In this document: one piece after another, positions 25,808 through 33,150 of the stretch
Position numbering within the stretch: the first letter of the stretch is position 1
Layout: each line of letters starts with the position of its first letter
Origin: Chloroflexota bacterium
Lineage (GTDB): Bacteria; Chloroflexota; Anaerolineae; J036; Brachytrichaceae
Direction of reading: 5' to 3'
Assembly: GCA_023488685.1 (NCBI GenBank)
Contig: JAMDDR010000559.1
Coordinates: 1 to 33,150 of the forward strand
Length of the DNA: 33,150 nucleotides
Notes under the pieces: model-generated
Databases searched by the model: none
Told to the model about the DNA's origin: nothing
The model's input: the letters and a program-made list of their open reading frames with translations, nothing else
Position numbers and translations under genes: made by a program

Positions 25808-26584
25808 TCAAAAGTACACTGGCCCACGACGCTCGGCGTGAGTGGTCCGCGCCGTCTCGAGCGAAATTTCCTTCAACAAACGAGCTGGCACACCACCGAC
25901 GACGGTATGTGGAGGCACATCTTTGGTCACCACTGCGCCAGCGGCGACCACCGCCCCCTTGCCTACACGCACGCCATCCGTGATGACCGCACCAGACCCT
26001 ATCCACACATCGTCCTCAATCACAATACCTTCAGCAGTGATACCCTGCTCCACAAAAGGCCGATCTGGATCATCAAAGATGTGATTCACCGCGATAATTT
26101 GCACCAGTGGTGAGGTGTAGACACGGTCACCGATTCGTACACCCCCCTGACCACGGATCACGTTCATCTCACCGATCAAGCTATCGGCACCAATGAAGAT
26201 GCCGGCATGCGGCAGACCGCGAAAGTTATAGACATGTAGAATACTGCCGTGCATGACGAACGTACGCGGGCCAATCGTTACCCCATCCGGACAGGCGTGG
26301 ATGTAAACACCCTGGTCGATGTAACTGCCACGGCCTAAATGAATATGATTGGCGAAACGCAACCGGACACCGGCTTCAATGGCCGCCATGCCTTGCATGG
26401 ACATGATCAGCCGGTATAACACCGTGCGCAATCCGATGCCCACCAATGTCGGCACCCCTCCCACAAGCCATTGGATGAATTGCTCCAGGCAATAGCGACC
26501 CGGATGATCCGCCTGTCGACGCAGGTAAAGAGCGAGCTGCTCCAGCATGAGGTTTCCGTGTGGCGCGCTCCGCCGTTCCGACAT
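25808..26584 (-). CDS. hexapeptide-repeat acyltransferase
   Basis: 258 residues from the chosen start. An alpha-helical N-terminal region ([20 protein letters not shown]) precedes a left-handed beta-helix ([84 protein letters not shown]) closed by [13 protein letters not shown]. The NH segment with [12 protein letters not shown] matches the maltose/galactoside O-acetyltransferase type, where His is catalytic. It probably acetylates a sugar of the repeat unit in the cytoplasm. The start is uncertain: TTG at 26647, ATG at 26584 and ATG at 26548 are all in frame and none has a strong ribosome binding site; 26584 is a compromise. Confidence 0.82.
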   Translation of the reverse strand: MSERRSAPHGNLMLEQLALYLRRQADHPGRYCLEQFIQWLVGGVPTLVGIGLRTVLYRLIMSMQGMAAIEAGVRLRFANHIHLGRGSYIDQGVYIHACPDGVTIGPRTFVMHGSILHVYNFRGLPHAGIFIGADSLIGEMNVIRGQGGVRIGDRVYTSPLVQIIAVNHIFDDPDRPFVEQGITAEGIVIEDDVWIGSGAVITDGVRVGKGAVVAAGAVVTKDVPPHTVVGGVPARLLKEISLETARTTHAERRGPVYF

Positions 26585-26823
26585 GCGTTGCGGCGGTTTT
26601 GAGGTCTTAGGCACACGCGCATAGCGAACTGCAGGCGTTGAATACAACCTGTTCAGGCGGAGAGCTTGATAGATGCAACGCTCCGCCGTTTCAACATCCT
26701 GAAAGGTGTTGGCGTCGTGTGTTTGTTATTTCGTTTGTACTGAGTTGCGAATGCAACGTCCTCAATGACAAACCCGGCGATCAATACCAATACAGAGCGC
26801 TGGCCGGAACAGCGCGCGTATTC

Positions 26824-27375
26824 CTATATACCTGGAGTGTGCTGTCCAAGGGCCCTCGGCTCAGTCCATCTGTTCCCCTGTGGCTTAATTTGAGCGATGC
26901 CCAGTTCGACCGGAACGCTGCGCGAACTGAGCATTTGTAACAACACACGCACCCGGTCTCTGCCTGGCAAGCGCATATCAAAAATGGCTTTATATCCTGC
27001 GAGGGGTCCACTCTCAATGGTGACGGGGTCACCCGTCTTGAGCTGTGGATACATCTCACCATAGCCATCAGCCAGTGTCTCCACACGCCTGCGCAACGTC
27101 GCGATAAGCACGTCGTCAATGGCTGCGGGCACACCACCAAAACTCACCAGCCCAGTGGCATCGGGCATGCGGTCAAATACAGACGTACCAACTTCAACCA
27201 GGTCAGCGTATACGAACAAATAACCAGGGAAATAGGGTTTTACCTTTCGTGCACGAGGGTTGACTGGCCGTACCCGGATGCGGGGATAGAAGGTTTCAAA
27301 ACCTCGCGCCTGCGCATGATGCCACACCACATCTTCCTTGTTCGTTTTACTTCGCAATGCATACCAGTTTTCCAT
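26824..27375 (-). CDS. NusG/RfaH-family transcription antiterminator
   Basis: 183 residues. The NGN domain begins ENWYALRSKTNKEDVVWHHA and continues FETFYPRIRVRP and PYFPGYLFVYADL, then the KOW domain TGDPVTIESGPLAGYKAIFD (about residues 125-175). The protein has the size of RfaH-like specialised NusG paralogues. They bind RNA polymerase and suppress termination over long operons. It is the first gene of a same-strand series of nearly 26 kb, exactly where such regulators of capsule and O-antigen operons are found. The ATG at 27375 gives the family-typical start; ATG at 27387 and codons back to 27459 are open but unlike the family. The cis site it would recognise is not known in this lineage. 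Confidence 0.88.
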   Translation of the reverse strand: MENWYALRSKTNKEDVVWHHAQARGFETFYPRIRVRPVNPRARKVKPYFPGYLFVYADLVEVGTSVFDRMPDATGLVSFGGVPAAIDDVLIATLRRRVETLADGYGEMYPQLKTGDPVTIESGPLAGYKAIFDMRLPGRDRVRVLLQMLSSRSVPVELGIAQIKPQGNRWTEPRALGQHTPGI

Positions 27376-27864
27376 CGTAGCAACCATCCTTCGCAACAGT
27401 GCGCCCGCTCCATCACACCATACCCGTGCCCCAAAAACGAGCGGTAACCCCATTTTCAAATCACCCGACTACACCGGTCGACTGTCTCTGTCTCCAAGTG
27501 AGAAATCGTGAGCGCAATCACTGCACTTCCAAACCTGGTGGACATGCATCATGGTGTTGTTCGCTGCTCGATTGCGGGCCAAACAGCATAACCAAACCAC
27601 ATGGCAACTTGCAGGAATGCCAGTCAGGCTTAACGTGCATTTGATTGCAGGCAACTAAGCGGGGGGTTACAAGTTACATTACTATCATTCCCGGTAGTTC
27701 AGCTTCAATCACAAATGCGTTCCCAGTGATTCAGCGCAATCAAATAACACTTGATTACGTAACACTGTGGGTATCGCACATAAGAACAATCGGGTGATAG
27801 TAGAAGAGTGCATACGTCCTCCCCCACAAAGGGCGTTACACTAAAGCACCACTGAACAAGCACG

Positions 27865-27893
27865 ATTCTGCTATTAATAGTGCATATTGTCAA
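27865..27893 (-). promoter_or_regulatory. candidate sigma70-type promoter for the polysaccharide operon
   Basis: On the minus strand there is a perfect TTGACA (-35, 27888-27893), then 17 bases, then CAGAAT (-10, 27865-27870, 4 of 6 consensus). An A/T-rich stretch (AAATGAAAATTTTC, about 27906-27920) lies upstream in UP-element position. It points toward the NusG-like gene and is the best match I found in the intergenic region. It is a prediction from sequence only. Confidence 0.5.
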
Positions 27894-27949
27894 GGGTAGG
27901 CTAAGAAAATTTTCATTTGAAGTTTGGTAAACACGCCACAAAGGCTCCG

Positions 27950-27994
27950 GCTCCGCTACACTATTGCGGCATAGTTTAAGATGTATAGCGGAGC
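27950..27994. terminator. inverted repeat downstream of the glycoside-hydrolase-like gene
   Basis: GCTCCGCTA (27950-27958) and TAGCGGAGC (27986-27994) are perfect complements separated by 27 bases. The repeat lies 43 bases past the stop of the minus-strand gene at 28038 and upstream of the candidate operon promoter, so it could end transcription and insulate the operon. The U-tract expected of an intrinsic terminator is weak (only CCTTTGTGG after the stem). An operator or a small mobile-element end is an alternative. Confidence 0.4.
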
Positions 27995-28037
27995 ACCCTG
28001 ATCGATAAAGTGAACTACCGTTATAAACCAAGCGTTG

Positions 28038-30434
28038 CTACCAACTGAGGCGAACACTCACCCCCTGGGGTATATTGGGAAATGCAATCAACACGGTATG
28101 TGTTGTGTCACTCCATTCAGACCTCGCCGGCTGGTTATCAACCAGAACCTGCTGTGGCTGCGCAGGGATGTAAGCACGCACTACGCAGTTCGTCTGCGCC
28201 ATACCCGCGACGGTAAAAGTGAGTGAATGGTCATCGGCGGCTTCATCGCTCACGCGCCCAGCGGCAGCAATCACCCAGGGCTTTGCAGGACAACGAGACA
28301 GGTCATAGAGCAGCCAGCGTGTATCGGGTGCTATGACCGGGTTCTCCACGATCGCCAGATCAGCATCGTATAGATTCACAAAATGCCCTACCAGTGTGGT
28401 TGGGGTTTCCACAGACTCATCCATACCACCTGCCGCTACGTAGGGACCGCGCCGGAACGTTAATGCGTTCCCCTCTGCCCAAGAAAGACCGGCCATCGCG
28501 CGTGCCTGTTTCACCAACGCCAACACTTGATCAGCACCGTCCGGTTGGTGCGCCAACGACGCCGGCGACGACGCATCGACGACCACGAAACCACTCCCAC
28601 AGAGGTAACGACCCGGCACCGGATCACGCCCAAAACCCAATAGCTCCGTCAGATGGTCCTGCGGTGAGCGGTAGTCCAGGCCATTTTGATTCCACCATTC
28701 ACGCACACTGTTATAGGCGTCACCCTTGCCGAAGAGCACCAGCACGTTTCCCGCACGTACCCATTGCGCCAACGCCGCGTGCATTTCCGGTCTGGCAGGC
28801 TTCATGCCTTCATATGTGAGTAAAAGCACGCGCACATGAGCAAGATAGTCGGCATCCGCAATACGCTCCAACTGGGCCAGCGTCAACGCTGTGCCATGTT
28901 TGATTAACGGCATCGCCAGACCGTAGAACGATGACAGGTCAGGGTCGCTTGGGTCCGGATCACCACGCTGATACATCAACGTGTCTGAAATCGCCAGCCC
29001 TACACCGGCCTGGCCACGCACCCATTCGTATTCATCCGTCCAATCCATATCTGCCAATGCGTTGAAGACCACCTGCAATTCAGTGGCATAGCCGGCTGGG
29101 ATATATTCACGCTCGTCGGTTGGATCGTGATAAAACGCTGCCACTGCATCGCGCAATCTCTGTGCCTCGACCTGGTCAGGCCAGTCAGCCAGGTATCTGT
29201 AGAAAGCGAATGCACCCGCCAGGATGTCGCCGAAGCGCAACTCGTCCGATACCTCAGCCAGATTGGCAAAGCCGAGGGTCTCTGTGTGCGTCTCAGCGGC
29301 GTGCTCACGATAGAATGTCTCAAACACAGCAATCGCACGCCGTGTGGCTGCAGCAAGATCTGACTTACCCTCACGCTCCCGCCGTGCCAGATATGCATTC
29401 AATAACGCCAGGAGTGGTTTGCCATCCAAATTCTCCTTGGGATACGAACGCTTGAAGACGCGCGATGGCCATGGCATGATCTCGAAGCGCACATTTTCCG
29501 GTGAGAGCAACGAAGCCGTGACATCACACTCCCAGCAGCGCCGATAGTCCTCCCAGCAGTAATTCGGGTTATCTTCAATTGGGTCAGCCAACTGCCATAA
29601 CCTGTGGCGTGTACCACGTACCATCGCCGCGCACGCACCGTATTCGCAATATCCTGCCTCAAAGGGGCGCTGCCTGTGCACGCCCCGAAAGACGGTCGGC
29701 GTGCGCGACGTGCCGGTCCACACCTGGCCAATAACGCCGTCACAATCGGGGATCGTCAACAATTGGGACTCTGGGCTGACGATCCGCCAGTGCGCGTAGT
29801 TGACCAGGCTATGTGTCGGGACATAGCAGTTGAAATCAGGCATGCCTTTCTCTCGTGCGTATCGCTTGATATCGGCGAAGAGATAAGCCAGCGCACGGGT
29901 ATAAAGGTACTGCTTCAACTTCTCGCATCGATAGCGCGCGTCCGGCGACGAAGCCGGGTCCTGCCAGGGTTCAGCATAGAAATCCGCCCACTCGCGTTGG
30001 AAACCGGCACTATACCCGGCACGCACCCAAAACTCCGGTTCTTCCAGGTGCAACGCCAACGCACCTGCATCGACCACACAATGCAATTTCTCTGCAAGGT
30101 AGCGGACATAGGCCATGCTGGGCATCATGTAGTAGATGTCGTGACCCTGTGACATACCGTGTTCCAGGCGGAATCCCCCGGCGGCCGTCTGCGCGTCATC
30201 GTAGTGCGGCGTGCCATCCCATTGGCCGCGCACGAAATCGGCATACCCGCCCCAGGACACACCAGTCATCACGTGCAGGCGGTAACCCGCCATGCCCCAC
30301 CCTGCCATCCGGTCTTCGAAATTTCTGTCAAGCCCATATACCATCGCCACGTCGGCCTTGCTGTCCACTTGAGGGTCATAAGGCCCATGCTCTTGAAACG
30401 AAGTGCGCTCTTCTTGTGGGTTACGAACGCGCAT
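28038..30434 (-). CDS. large cytoplasmic glycoside-hydrolase-like protein of unknown activity
   Basis: 798 residues with no signal peptide or membrane helix. The N-terminal half reads like a TIM-barrel glycosidase: VYGLDRNFEDRMAGWGMAGY, MTGVSWGGYADFVRGQWDG, DIYYMMPSMAYVRYL, a conserved-looking LALHLEEPEFWVRAGYS (Glu pair) and FNCYVPTHSLVNYAHW. A middle helical part follows, then a class-I-amidotransferase-like fold (VRVLLLTYEGMKP, WVRAGNVLVLFGKGD) as seen in trimeric beta-galactosidase-type enzymes, and a C-terminal beta domain. I do not recognise a characterised family. The start at 30434 has AGGAG eight bases upstream. It precedes the polysaccharide operon on the same strand but is separated by 660 bases, so it is probably a separate unit. 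Cytoplasmic sugar catabolism is a guess. Confidence 0.75.
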   Translation of the reverse strand: MRVRNPQEERTSFQEHGPYDPQVDSKADVAMVYGLDRNFEDRMAGWGMAGYRLHVMTGVSWGGYADFVRGQWDGTPHYDDAQTAAGGFRLEHGMSQGHDIYYMMPSMAYVRYLAEKLHCVVDAGALALHLEEPEFWVRAGYSAGFQREWADFYAEPWQDPASSPDARYRCEKLKQYLYTRALAYLFADIKRYAREKGMPDFNCYVPTHSLVNYAHWRIVSPESQLLTIPDCDGVIGQVWTGTSRTPTVFRGVHRQRPFEAGYCEYGACAAMVRGTRHRLWQLADPIEDNPNYCWEDYRRCWECDVTASLLSPENVRFEIMPWPSRVFKRSYPKENLDGKPLLALLNAYLARREREGKSDLAAATRRAIAVFETFYREHAAETHTETLGFANLAEVSDELRFGDILAGAFAFYRYLADWPDQVEAQRLRDAVAAFYHDPTDEREYIPAGYATELQVVFNALADMDWTDEYEWVRGQAGVGLAISDTLMYQRGDPDPSDPDLSSFYGLAMPLIKHGTALTLAQLERIADADYLAHVRVLLLTYEGMKPARPEMHAALAQWVRAGNVLVLFGKGDAYNSVREWWNQNGLDYRSPQDHLTELLGFGRDPVPGRYLCGSGFVVVDASSPASLAHQPDGADQVLALVKQARAMAGLSWAEGNALTFRRGPYVAAGGMDESVETPTTLVGHFVNLYDADLAIVENPVIAPDTRWLLYDLSRCPAKPWVIAAAGRVSDEAADDHSLTFTVAGMAQTNCVVRAYIPAQPQQVLVDNQPARSEWSDTTHTVLIAFPNIPQGVSVRLSW

Positions 30435-30561
30435 TACATACTCCTATATAGAGAAGGATCGTGACCGACAGATCACAGACTATATCGGCCATATTCTATT
30501 GTAGGCATAGCCTGTCTTTGTGGCTACATTCCCAGGAAAGACCGCCGTTTGCGCCAGAGCA

Positions 30562-30590
30562 AGGACACTGCTTCACCGACTTGTTATGAT
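30562..30590 (+). promoter_or_regulatory. candidate promoter for the YecH-family gene
   Basis: AGGACA (30562-30567, 4 of 6 for -35), 17 bases, TATGAT (30585-30590, 5 of 6 for -10). The predicted start of transcription would lie only about 10 bases before the ATG at 30609, just enough to include the AGGGA ribosome binding site, so the short leader makes this tentative. Confidence 0.35.
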
Positions 30591-30608
30591 GCTTCCACAG
30601 GGACAACC

Positions 30609-30851
30609 ATGATAGACAAAGTTCACGCTCATCAGATTCTTGCTCTTCTCGACAGTTACACAGCACCGGTCGCGCTCGCTGATTTTAGAGCCAGGGTGAC
30701 TTCGACCTACGGCAGCAATGTGATCTTTATAAATTGCCATGAGGATAGCTTCAATCTTGATCAACTGATTGACTTTATGGTGATGCGCCAGAAGGTCACT
30801 GTCACCAATGGCACCATTCAGCTCAATAAAGCGAACGTGTGCAACCACTGA
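30609..30851 (+). CDS. yecH: YecH-family small metal-binding-type protein (DUF2492)
   Basis: 80 residues. The family pattern is seen end to end: VHAHQILALLD at the start, a central NCHEDSFNLDQLIDFMV and the C-terminal ANVCNH. The conserved His and Cys residues (HAH near residue 6, the NCH motif, the final CNH) are the suspected metal ligands of the YecH family, whose function is not established. The start at 30609 has AGGGA five bases upstream; the frame is open to 30549 but with no matching sequence. It is transcribed away from the glycoside-hydrolase-like gene, sharing a 174-base divergent intergenic region. Confidence 0.8.
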   Translation: MIDKVHAHQILALLDSYTAPVALADFRARVTSTYGSNVIFINCHEDSFNLDQLIDFMVMRQKVTVTNGTIQLNKANVCNH

Positions 30852-30904
30852 TACCGTCCTCCGGTGCATTACGGTCTACGGTCACCACCGCATGACCATT
30901 CTAA

Positions 30905-30933
30905 GCAGCGGACATTGGCGCCATGTCCGCTGC
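30905..30933. terminator. perfect inverted repeat between the YecH and uracil-glycosylase genes
   Basis: GCAGCGGACAT and ATGTCCGCTGC form a perfect 11-base stem around TGGCGCC. The stem would be very stable. It lies 53 bases after the YecH stop and 36 bases before the mug start on the same strand. There is no T-run after it (ACGACGTCCCC follows), so it may be a Rho-independent-like terminator without a tail, or an operator for the downstream DNA-repair gene. Confidence 0.5.
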
Positions 30934-30969
30934 ACGACGTCCCCAGCGCTTCTGCCTTACACTTAGCAG

Positions 30970-31521
30970 ATGGACAAGCCAGGCAAAGCAGACCTTCTGG
31001 CAGCAGGTGACAGAACGGTGCCCGATGTGATTGCACCCGGATTGCGTGTGCTGTTCTGCGGCATCAACCCTGGTCTGTACTCAGCAGCGACAGGCCATCA
31101 CTTTGCGCGCCCAGGAAATCGCTTCTGGCCGGCCCTGTACGCAGCCGGGTTCACCCGGCGCCTGCTCTCACCTGCAGAAGAGCGGACCCTCCTCGAAGTG
31201 GGATTGGGCATCACGAACATCGTCCCGCGCGCCACGGCCGGTGCCGCAGAGTTATCGGCCCAGGAACTGGCTGTGGGCGCGCAGCGCCTGACAACCAAGG
31301 TGCTGCACTACCGCCCCAAGTTCCTTGCCGTGTTGGGAATCGGCGCCTACCGCGGTGCATTTGATCGCGCCGATGCCACACTCGGTCGCCAGCTCGATGC
31401 TATTGGCAGCACAACGGTGTGGGTGCTGCCAAATCCAAGTGGATTGAACGCCCACTATCAGCACGATGGCCTGGCGCGCCTGTTCCTCGAACTGCGTCAC
31501 GCCGCAGAGGAAAGCGGATAA
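30970..31521 (+). CDS. mug: mismatch-specific uracil/thymine-DNA glycosylase (Mug/TDG family)
   Basis: 183 residues, normal for the family. The catalytic motif GINPGLYSAATGHHFA (G31 onward, with Asn33 positioning water) and the DNA-intercalation motif LPNPSGLNAHY (about residues 155-165) are both intact, with RPGNRFWPAL and GITNIVPRAT between. It removes uracil or thymine mispaired with guanine, starting base-excision repair in the cytoplasm. The ATG at 30970 gives a 20-residue lead before the conserved core. It is followed after 42 bases by the GNAT-amidohydrolase gene on the same strand, with no clear functional link. Confidence 0.92.
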   Translation: MDKPGKADLLAAGDRTVPDVIAPGLRVLFCGINPGLYSAATGHHFARPGNRFWPALYAAGFTRRLLSPAEERTLLEVGLGITNIVPRATAGAAELSAQELAVGAQRLTTKVLHYRPKFLAVLGIGAYRGAFDRADATLGRQLDAIGSTTVWVLPNPSGLNAHYQHDGLARLFLELRHAAEESG

Positions 31522-31563
31522 ACTTGGCAATGATCCAACCGCAACCCCGCGTGGAGCACGAAC

Positions 31564-33114
31564 ATGGATGACGCCTTGGTCTATCGCTATCTACAGCCAG
31601 GTGAAGAGACGGCGGTATGCAACCTTGTCTTGCGCGTGTTCAATGAGTTTATCGCGCCGGACTACACGGACGAAGGAATTCGTGAGTTTTCCGCATATAT
31701 ACAGCCCGAACGGCTGGCAAGCCGGTATCAGTCCGACCACAAGGTGATCGTTGCCACTACCGCCACTGACACCACTCACCACAACGAAATCGTGGGCATG
31801 CTCGAGTTACGCAATGGCGGACACATCTCACTATTGTTTGTGGACAAACGCTTCCAGCACAAGGGGATTAGCCGGCACCTTGTGCAACAGGCCATCGATA
31901 TCAGCCGTCAGGACAATCCCGAGCTGCGTCAAATGAGTGTAAATTCATCGCCGTACGCATTGCTTGTTTACAAGCGGCTCGGTTTCCGCGTCACCCAGCC
32001 GGAGCAGGTCAGTCACGGCATACGCTATATTCCAATGGTGCTCGACTTATCGGGCTTCAATCTCTCAAGGGAAAACTTTATGTTACTCACCGATTTTCAT
32101 CCGCGTTCGGCGTTAGTCACCCGGACAACGCACGTCGATCTACCGCGCTACCCAGTGATCGATACTCACAACCACCTGACAGAATTTGCTGGTGGGTGGG
32201 ATCAACGCCCGGTCACCGCATTGCTGGATAGGCTGGATGAGGCTGGTGTCCAATCCTACGTCGATCTCGACGGCGCATGGGGTGAGGACCTGTTGCACAG
32301 GCATCTCGACCTCTTCAAGGCTGCTGCACCAGAACGCTTTCGCGTGTTTACCGGGGTGGACTGGTCCACATGGGATGAACAAGGCGACCACTTTGGGGAA
32401 TTGGCCGCGACCCGCTTACGTGAGCACCACGCGCGCGGTGCTGACGGACTAAAAGTGTGGAAGAACCTTGGTCTGCAGGTGCGCGATCACACAGATACAC
32501 TGGTTTCCGTTGACGACGCGCGACTCGATCCCATCTGGGCGACCGCCGGCGAACTGGGTCTGCCGGTGGTGGTACACATTGCCGACCCGGTGGCATTCTT
32601 CTGGCCACTGGACGCAACCAACGAGCGCTGGGAGGAATTAAGGGCTCACCCAGACTGGCATTTTCCCAGCCCTCCCTACCCTTCCTTCGAGAGTATCGTC
32701 GAGGCATTCGCACGAGTGGTGGAACGACATCCACACACGACGTTCATCGGTGCGCACGTCAGTTCGTTTGCCGAGAACCTGGCCTGGGTGGGTAGCCTGC
32801 TTGACCGCTGCCCAAACTTCTACGTAGATATTAGCGCACGTATCTCGGAACTAGGCCGCCAGCCTTACACCGCGCGGCGCTTCTTCATTCGATACGCCGA
32901 CCGCATTCTGTTTGGCATCGACGCCGGCCCGGATGTGGCCACGTACCGGGTGTACTACCGCTTCTTGGAGACAGATGATGAGTACTTCGATTACGGCATT
33001 GGCGACGTGCCACGCCAGGGTCGTTGGCGCATCTACGGCCTCTACCTGCCCGACGACGTGCTTCAAAAAGTGTATGCCGGCAACGCGCAACGCGTGATCT
33101 GGCACAGGAGTTAA
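31564..33114 (+). CDS. GNAT N-acetyltransferase fused to an amidohydrolase-2 domain
   Basis: 516 residues in one uninterrupted frame. Residues 1 to about 160 form a GNAT domain: a V-x-x-G-like stretch FVDKRFQHKGISRHLVQQA (acetyl-CoA loop Q/R-x-x-G-x-G/A) and the closing SSPYALLVYKRLGF. From about 190 an amidohydrolase-2 (TIM-barrel) domain starts with the metal site VIDTHNHL (D200, H202, H204), then a VVVHIADP His, FIGAHVSS and LFGIDAGPD with the catalytic Asp. At the junction (32080) there is an in-frame ATG with AAGGGA seven bases upstream, so the hydrolase could also be made on its own. Amidohydrolase-2 proteins act as decarboxylases or hydrolases; the substrate is unknown. Nothing suggests a sequencing-error fusion, since the same frame runs through both domains. 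Confidence 0.82.
   Translation: MDDALVYRYLQPGEETAVCNLVLRVFNEFIAPDYTDEGIREFSAYIQPERLASRYQSDHKVIVATTATDTTHHNEIVGMLELRNGGHISLLFVDKRFQHKGISRHLVQQAIDISRQDNPELRQMSVNSSPYALLVYKRLGFRVTQPEQVSHGIRYIPMVLDLSGFNLSRENFMLLTDFHPRSALVTRTTHVDLPRYPVIDTHNHLTEFAGGWDQRPVTALLDRLDEAGVQSYVDLDGAWGEDLLHRHLDLFKAAAPERFRVFTGVDWSTWDEQGDHFGELAATRLREHHARGADGLKVWKNLGLQVRDHTDTLVSVDDARLDPIWATAGELGLPVVVHIADPVAFFWPLDATNERWEELRAHPDWHFPSPPYPSFESIVEAFARVVERHPHTTFIGAHVSSFAENLAWVGSLLDRCPNFYVDISARISELGRQPYTARRFFIRYADRILFGIDAGPDVATYRVYYRFLETDDEYFDYGIGDVPRQGRWRIYGLYLPDDVLQKVYAGNAQRVIWHRS
32067..32082 (+). promoter_or_regulatory. internal ribosome binding site and ATG at the GNAT/amidohydrolase junction
   Basis: AAGGGA (32067-32072) precedes an in-frame ATG at 32080 by seven bases. 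Translation from here would yield a 344-residue protein beginning MLLTDFHPRSALVTRTTH, close to the normal size and start of a stand-alone amidohydrolase-2 protein. This suggests either two products from one gene or a fusion that kept the old start. Confidence 0.4.
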
Positions 33115-33150
33115 GTATAAGAGCAACCAGCACAGGCATCGCGGAATCTG

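Larger units (their letters stand above)
27376..28037. other. 662-base gene-free region: 5' leader of the polysaccharide operon
   Basis: No reading frame here has coding character; a 61-codon frame at 27469-27654 and a 108-codon frame at 27705-28031 lack ribosome binding sites and recognisable similarity. The part above about 27700 is AT-rich compared with the flanking genes. A candidate promoter (27865-27893) would give an untranslated leader of nearly 480 bases before the NusG-like gene. A leader of that length is a plausible place for antitermination or RNA-based control. No known riboswitch class was recognised. Confidence 0.6.

Noticed and set aside
27469..27654. 61-codon frame with a CSDC motif in the operon leader
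   Set aside because: Only one possible zinc-type CxxC pair, a non-ATG start, no ribosome binding site; considered leader sequence rather than a gene, though a leader peptide cannot be fully excluded.

Overview
The window looks like a chromosomal cell-surface polysaccharide locus from a member of the Chloroflexota. This lineage call is an inference. It rests on the long Thr-Pro/Ala-Thr linkers in the exported proteins, the signal-peptide propeller protein with a Pro/Thr stalk and C-terminal membrane anchor, DUF4082-type modules, and moderate GC content. There is no rRNA, tRNA or marker gene to confirm it. No CRISPR array, phage module or replication origin was seen.

Almost all of positions 1024-27375 reads on the minus strand as one long series of closely spaced genes, so transcription order runs from high to low coordinates. 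A NusG/RfaH-type antiterminator stands first, behind a leader of several hundred bases with a good candidate promoter near 27880. It is followed by a hexapeptide acyltransferase, a family 2 glycosyltransferase, a B12-binding radical SAM enzyme, an O-antigen ligase/polymerase with a TPR tail, and a membrane-anchored Asp-box propeller. Next come a nucleotide-sugar epimerase and a compact module of acyl carrier protein, AMP-forming ligase, AsnB-type amidotransferase and NadE-type enzyme. After that are a 1157-residue secreted polysaccharide-deacetylase-like protein, a Tat-exported DUF362 protein, an acyltransferase-3/SGNH pair, an orphan Wzm-type ABC permease and a wlbA-wlbB-wlbC cassette for a 2,3-diacetamido-uronic acid sugar nucleotide.

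The distal end of the operon has been worked over by insertion sequences. Three fragments of IS3-family OrfB, all on the minus strand, lie at about 942-1018, 3770-4018 and 8369-8523. Two of them bracket the wlb cassette. A frameshifted IS630-family transposase (1-941) appears to have inserted into the outermost fragment. The third fragment sits beside a 26-codon Tat-leader stub with a perfect ribosome binding site, the remains of a lost gene. The usual Wzt ATPase partner of the permease is absent, and an IS fragment sits where it would be expected.

Upstream of the locus, a large cytoplasmic glycoside-hydrolase-like protein (28038-30434, minus) is followed by plus-strand housekeeping-type genes: a YecH-family protein, a mismatch-specific uracil-DNA glycosylase, and an unusual GNAT acetyltransferase-amidohydrolase fusion with an internal ribosome binding site and ATG at the domain junction.

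The proposed logic (inference): NusG-like antitermination lets RNA polymerase read about 26 kb. The Wlb enzymes make a diacetamido uronic acid sugar that the AsnB-like enzyme might amidate. The glycosyltransferase, ligase and permease assemble and export the polymer. The acyltransferases, SGNH enzyme and deacetylase modify it outside the membrane. The ACP/ligase/AsnB/NadE module is the least explained and most interesting part.
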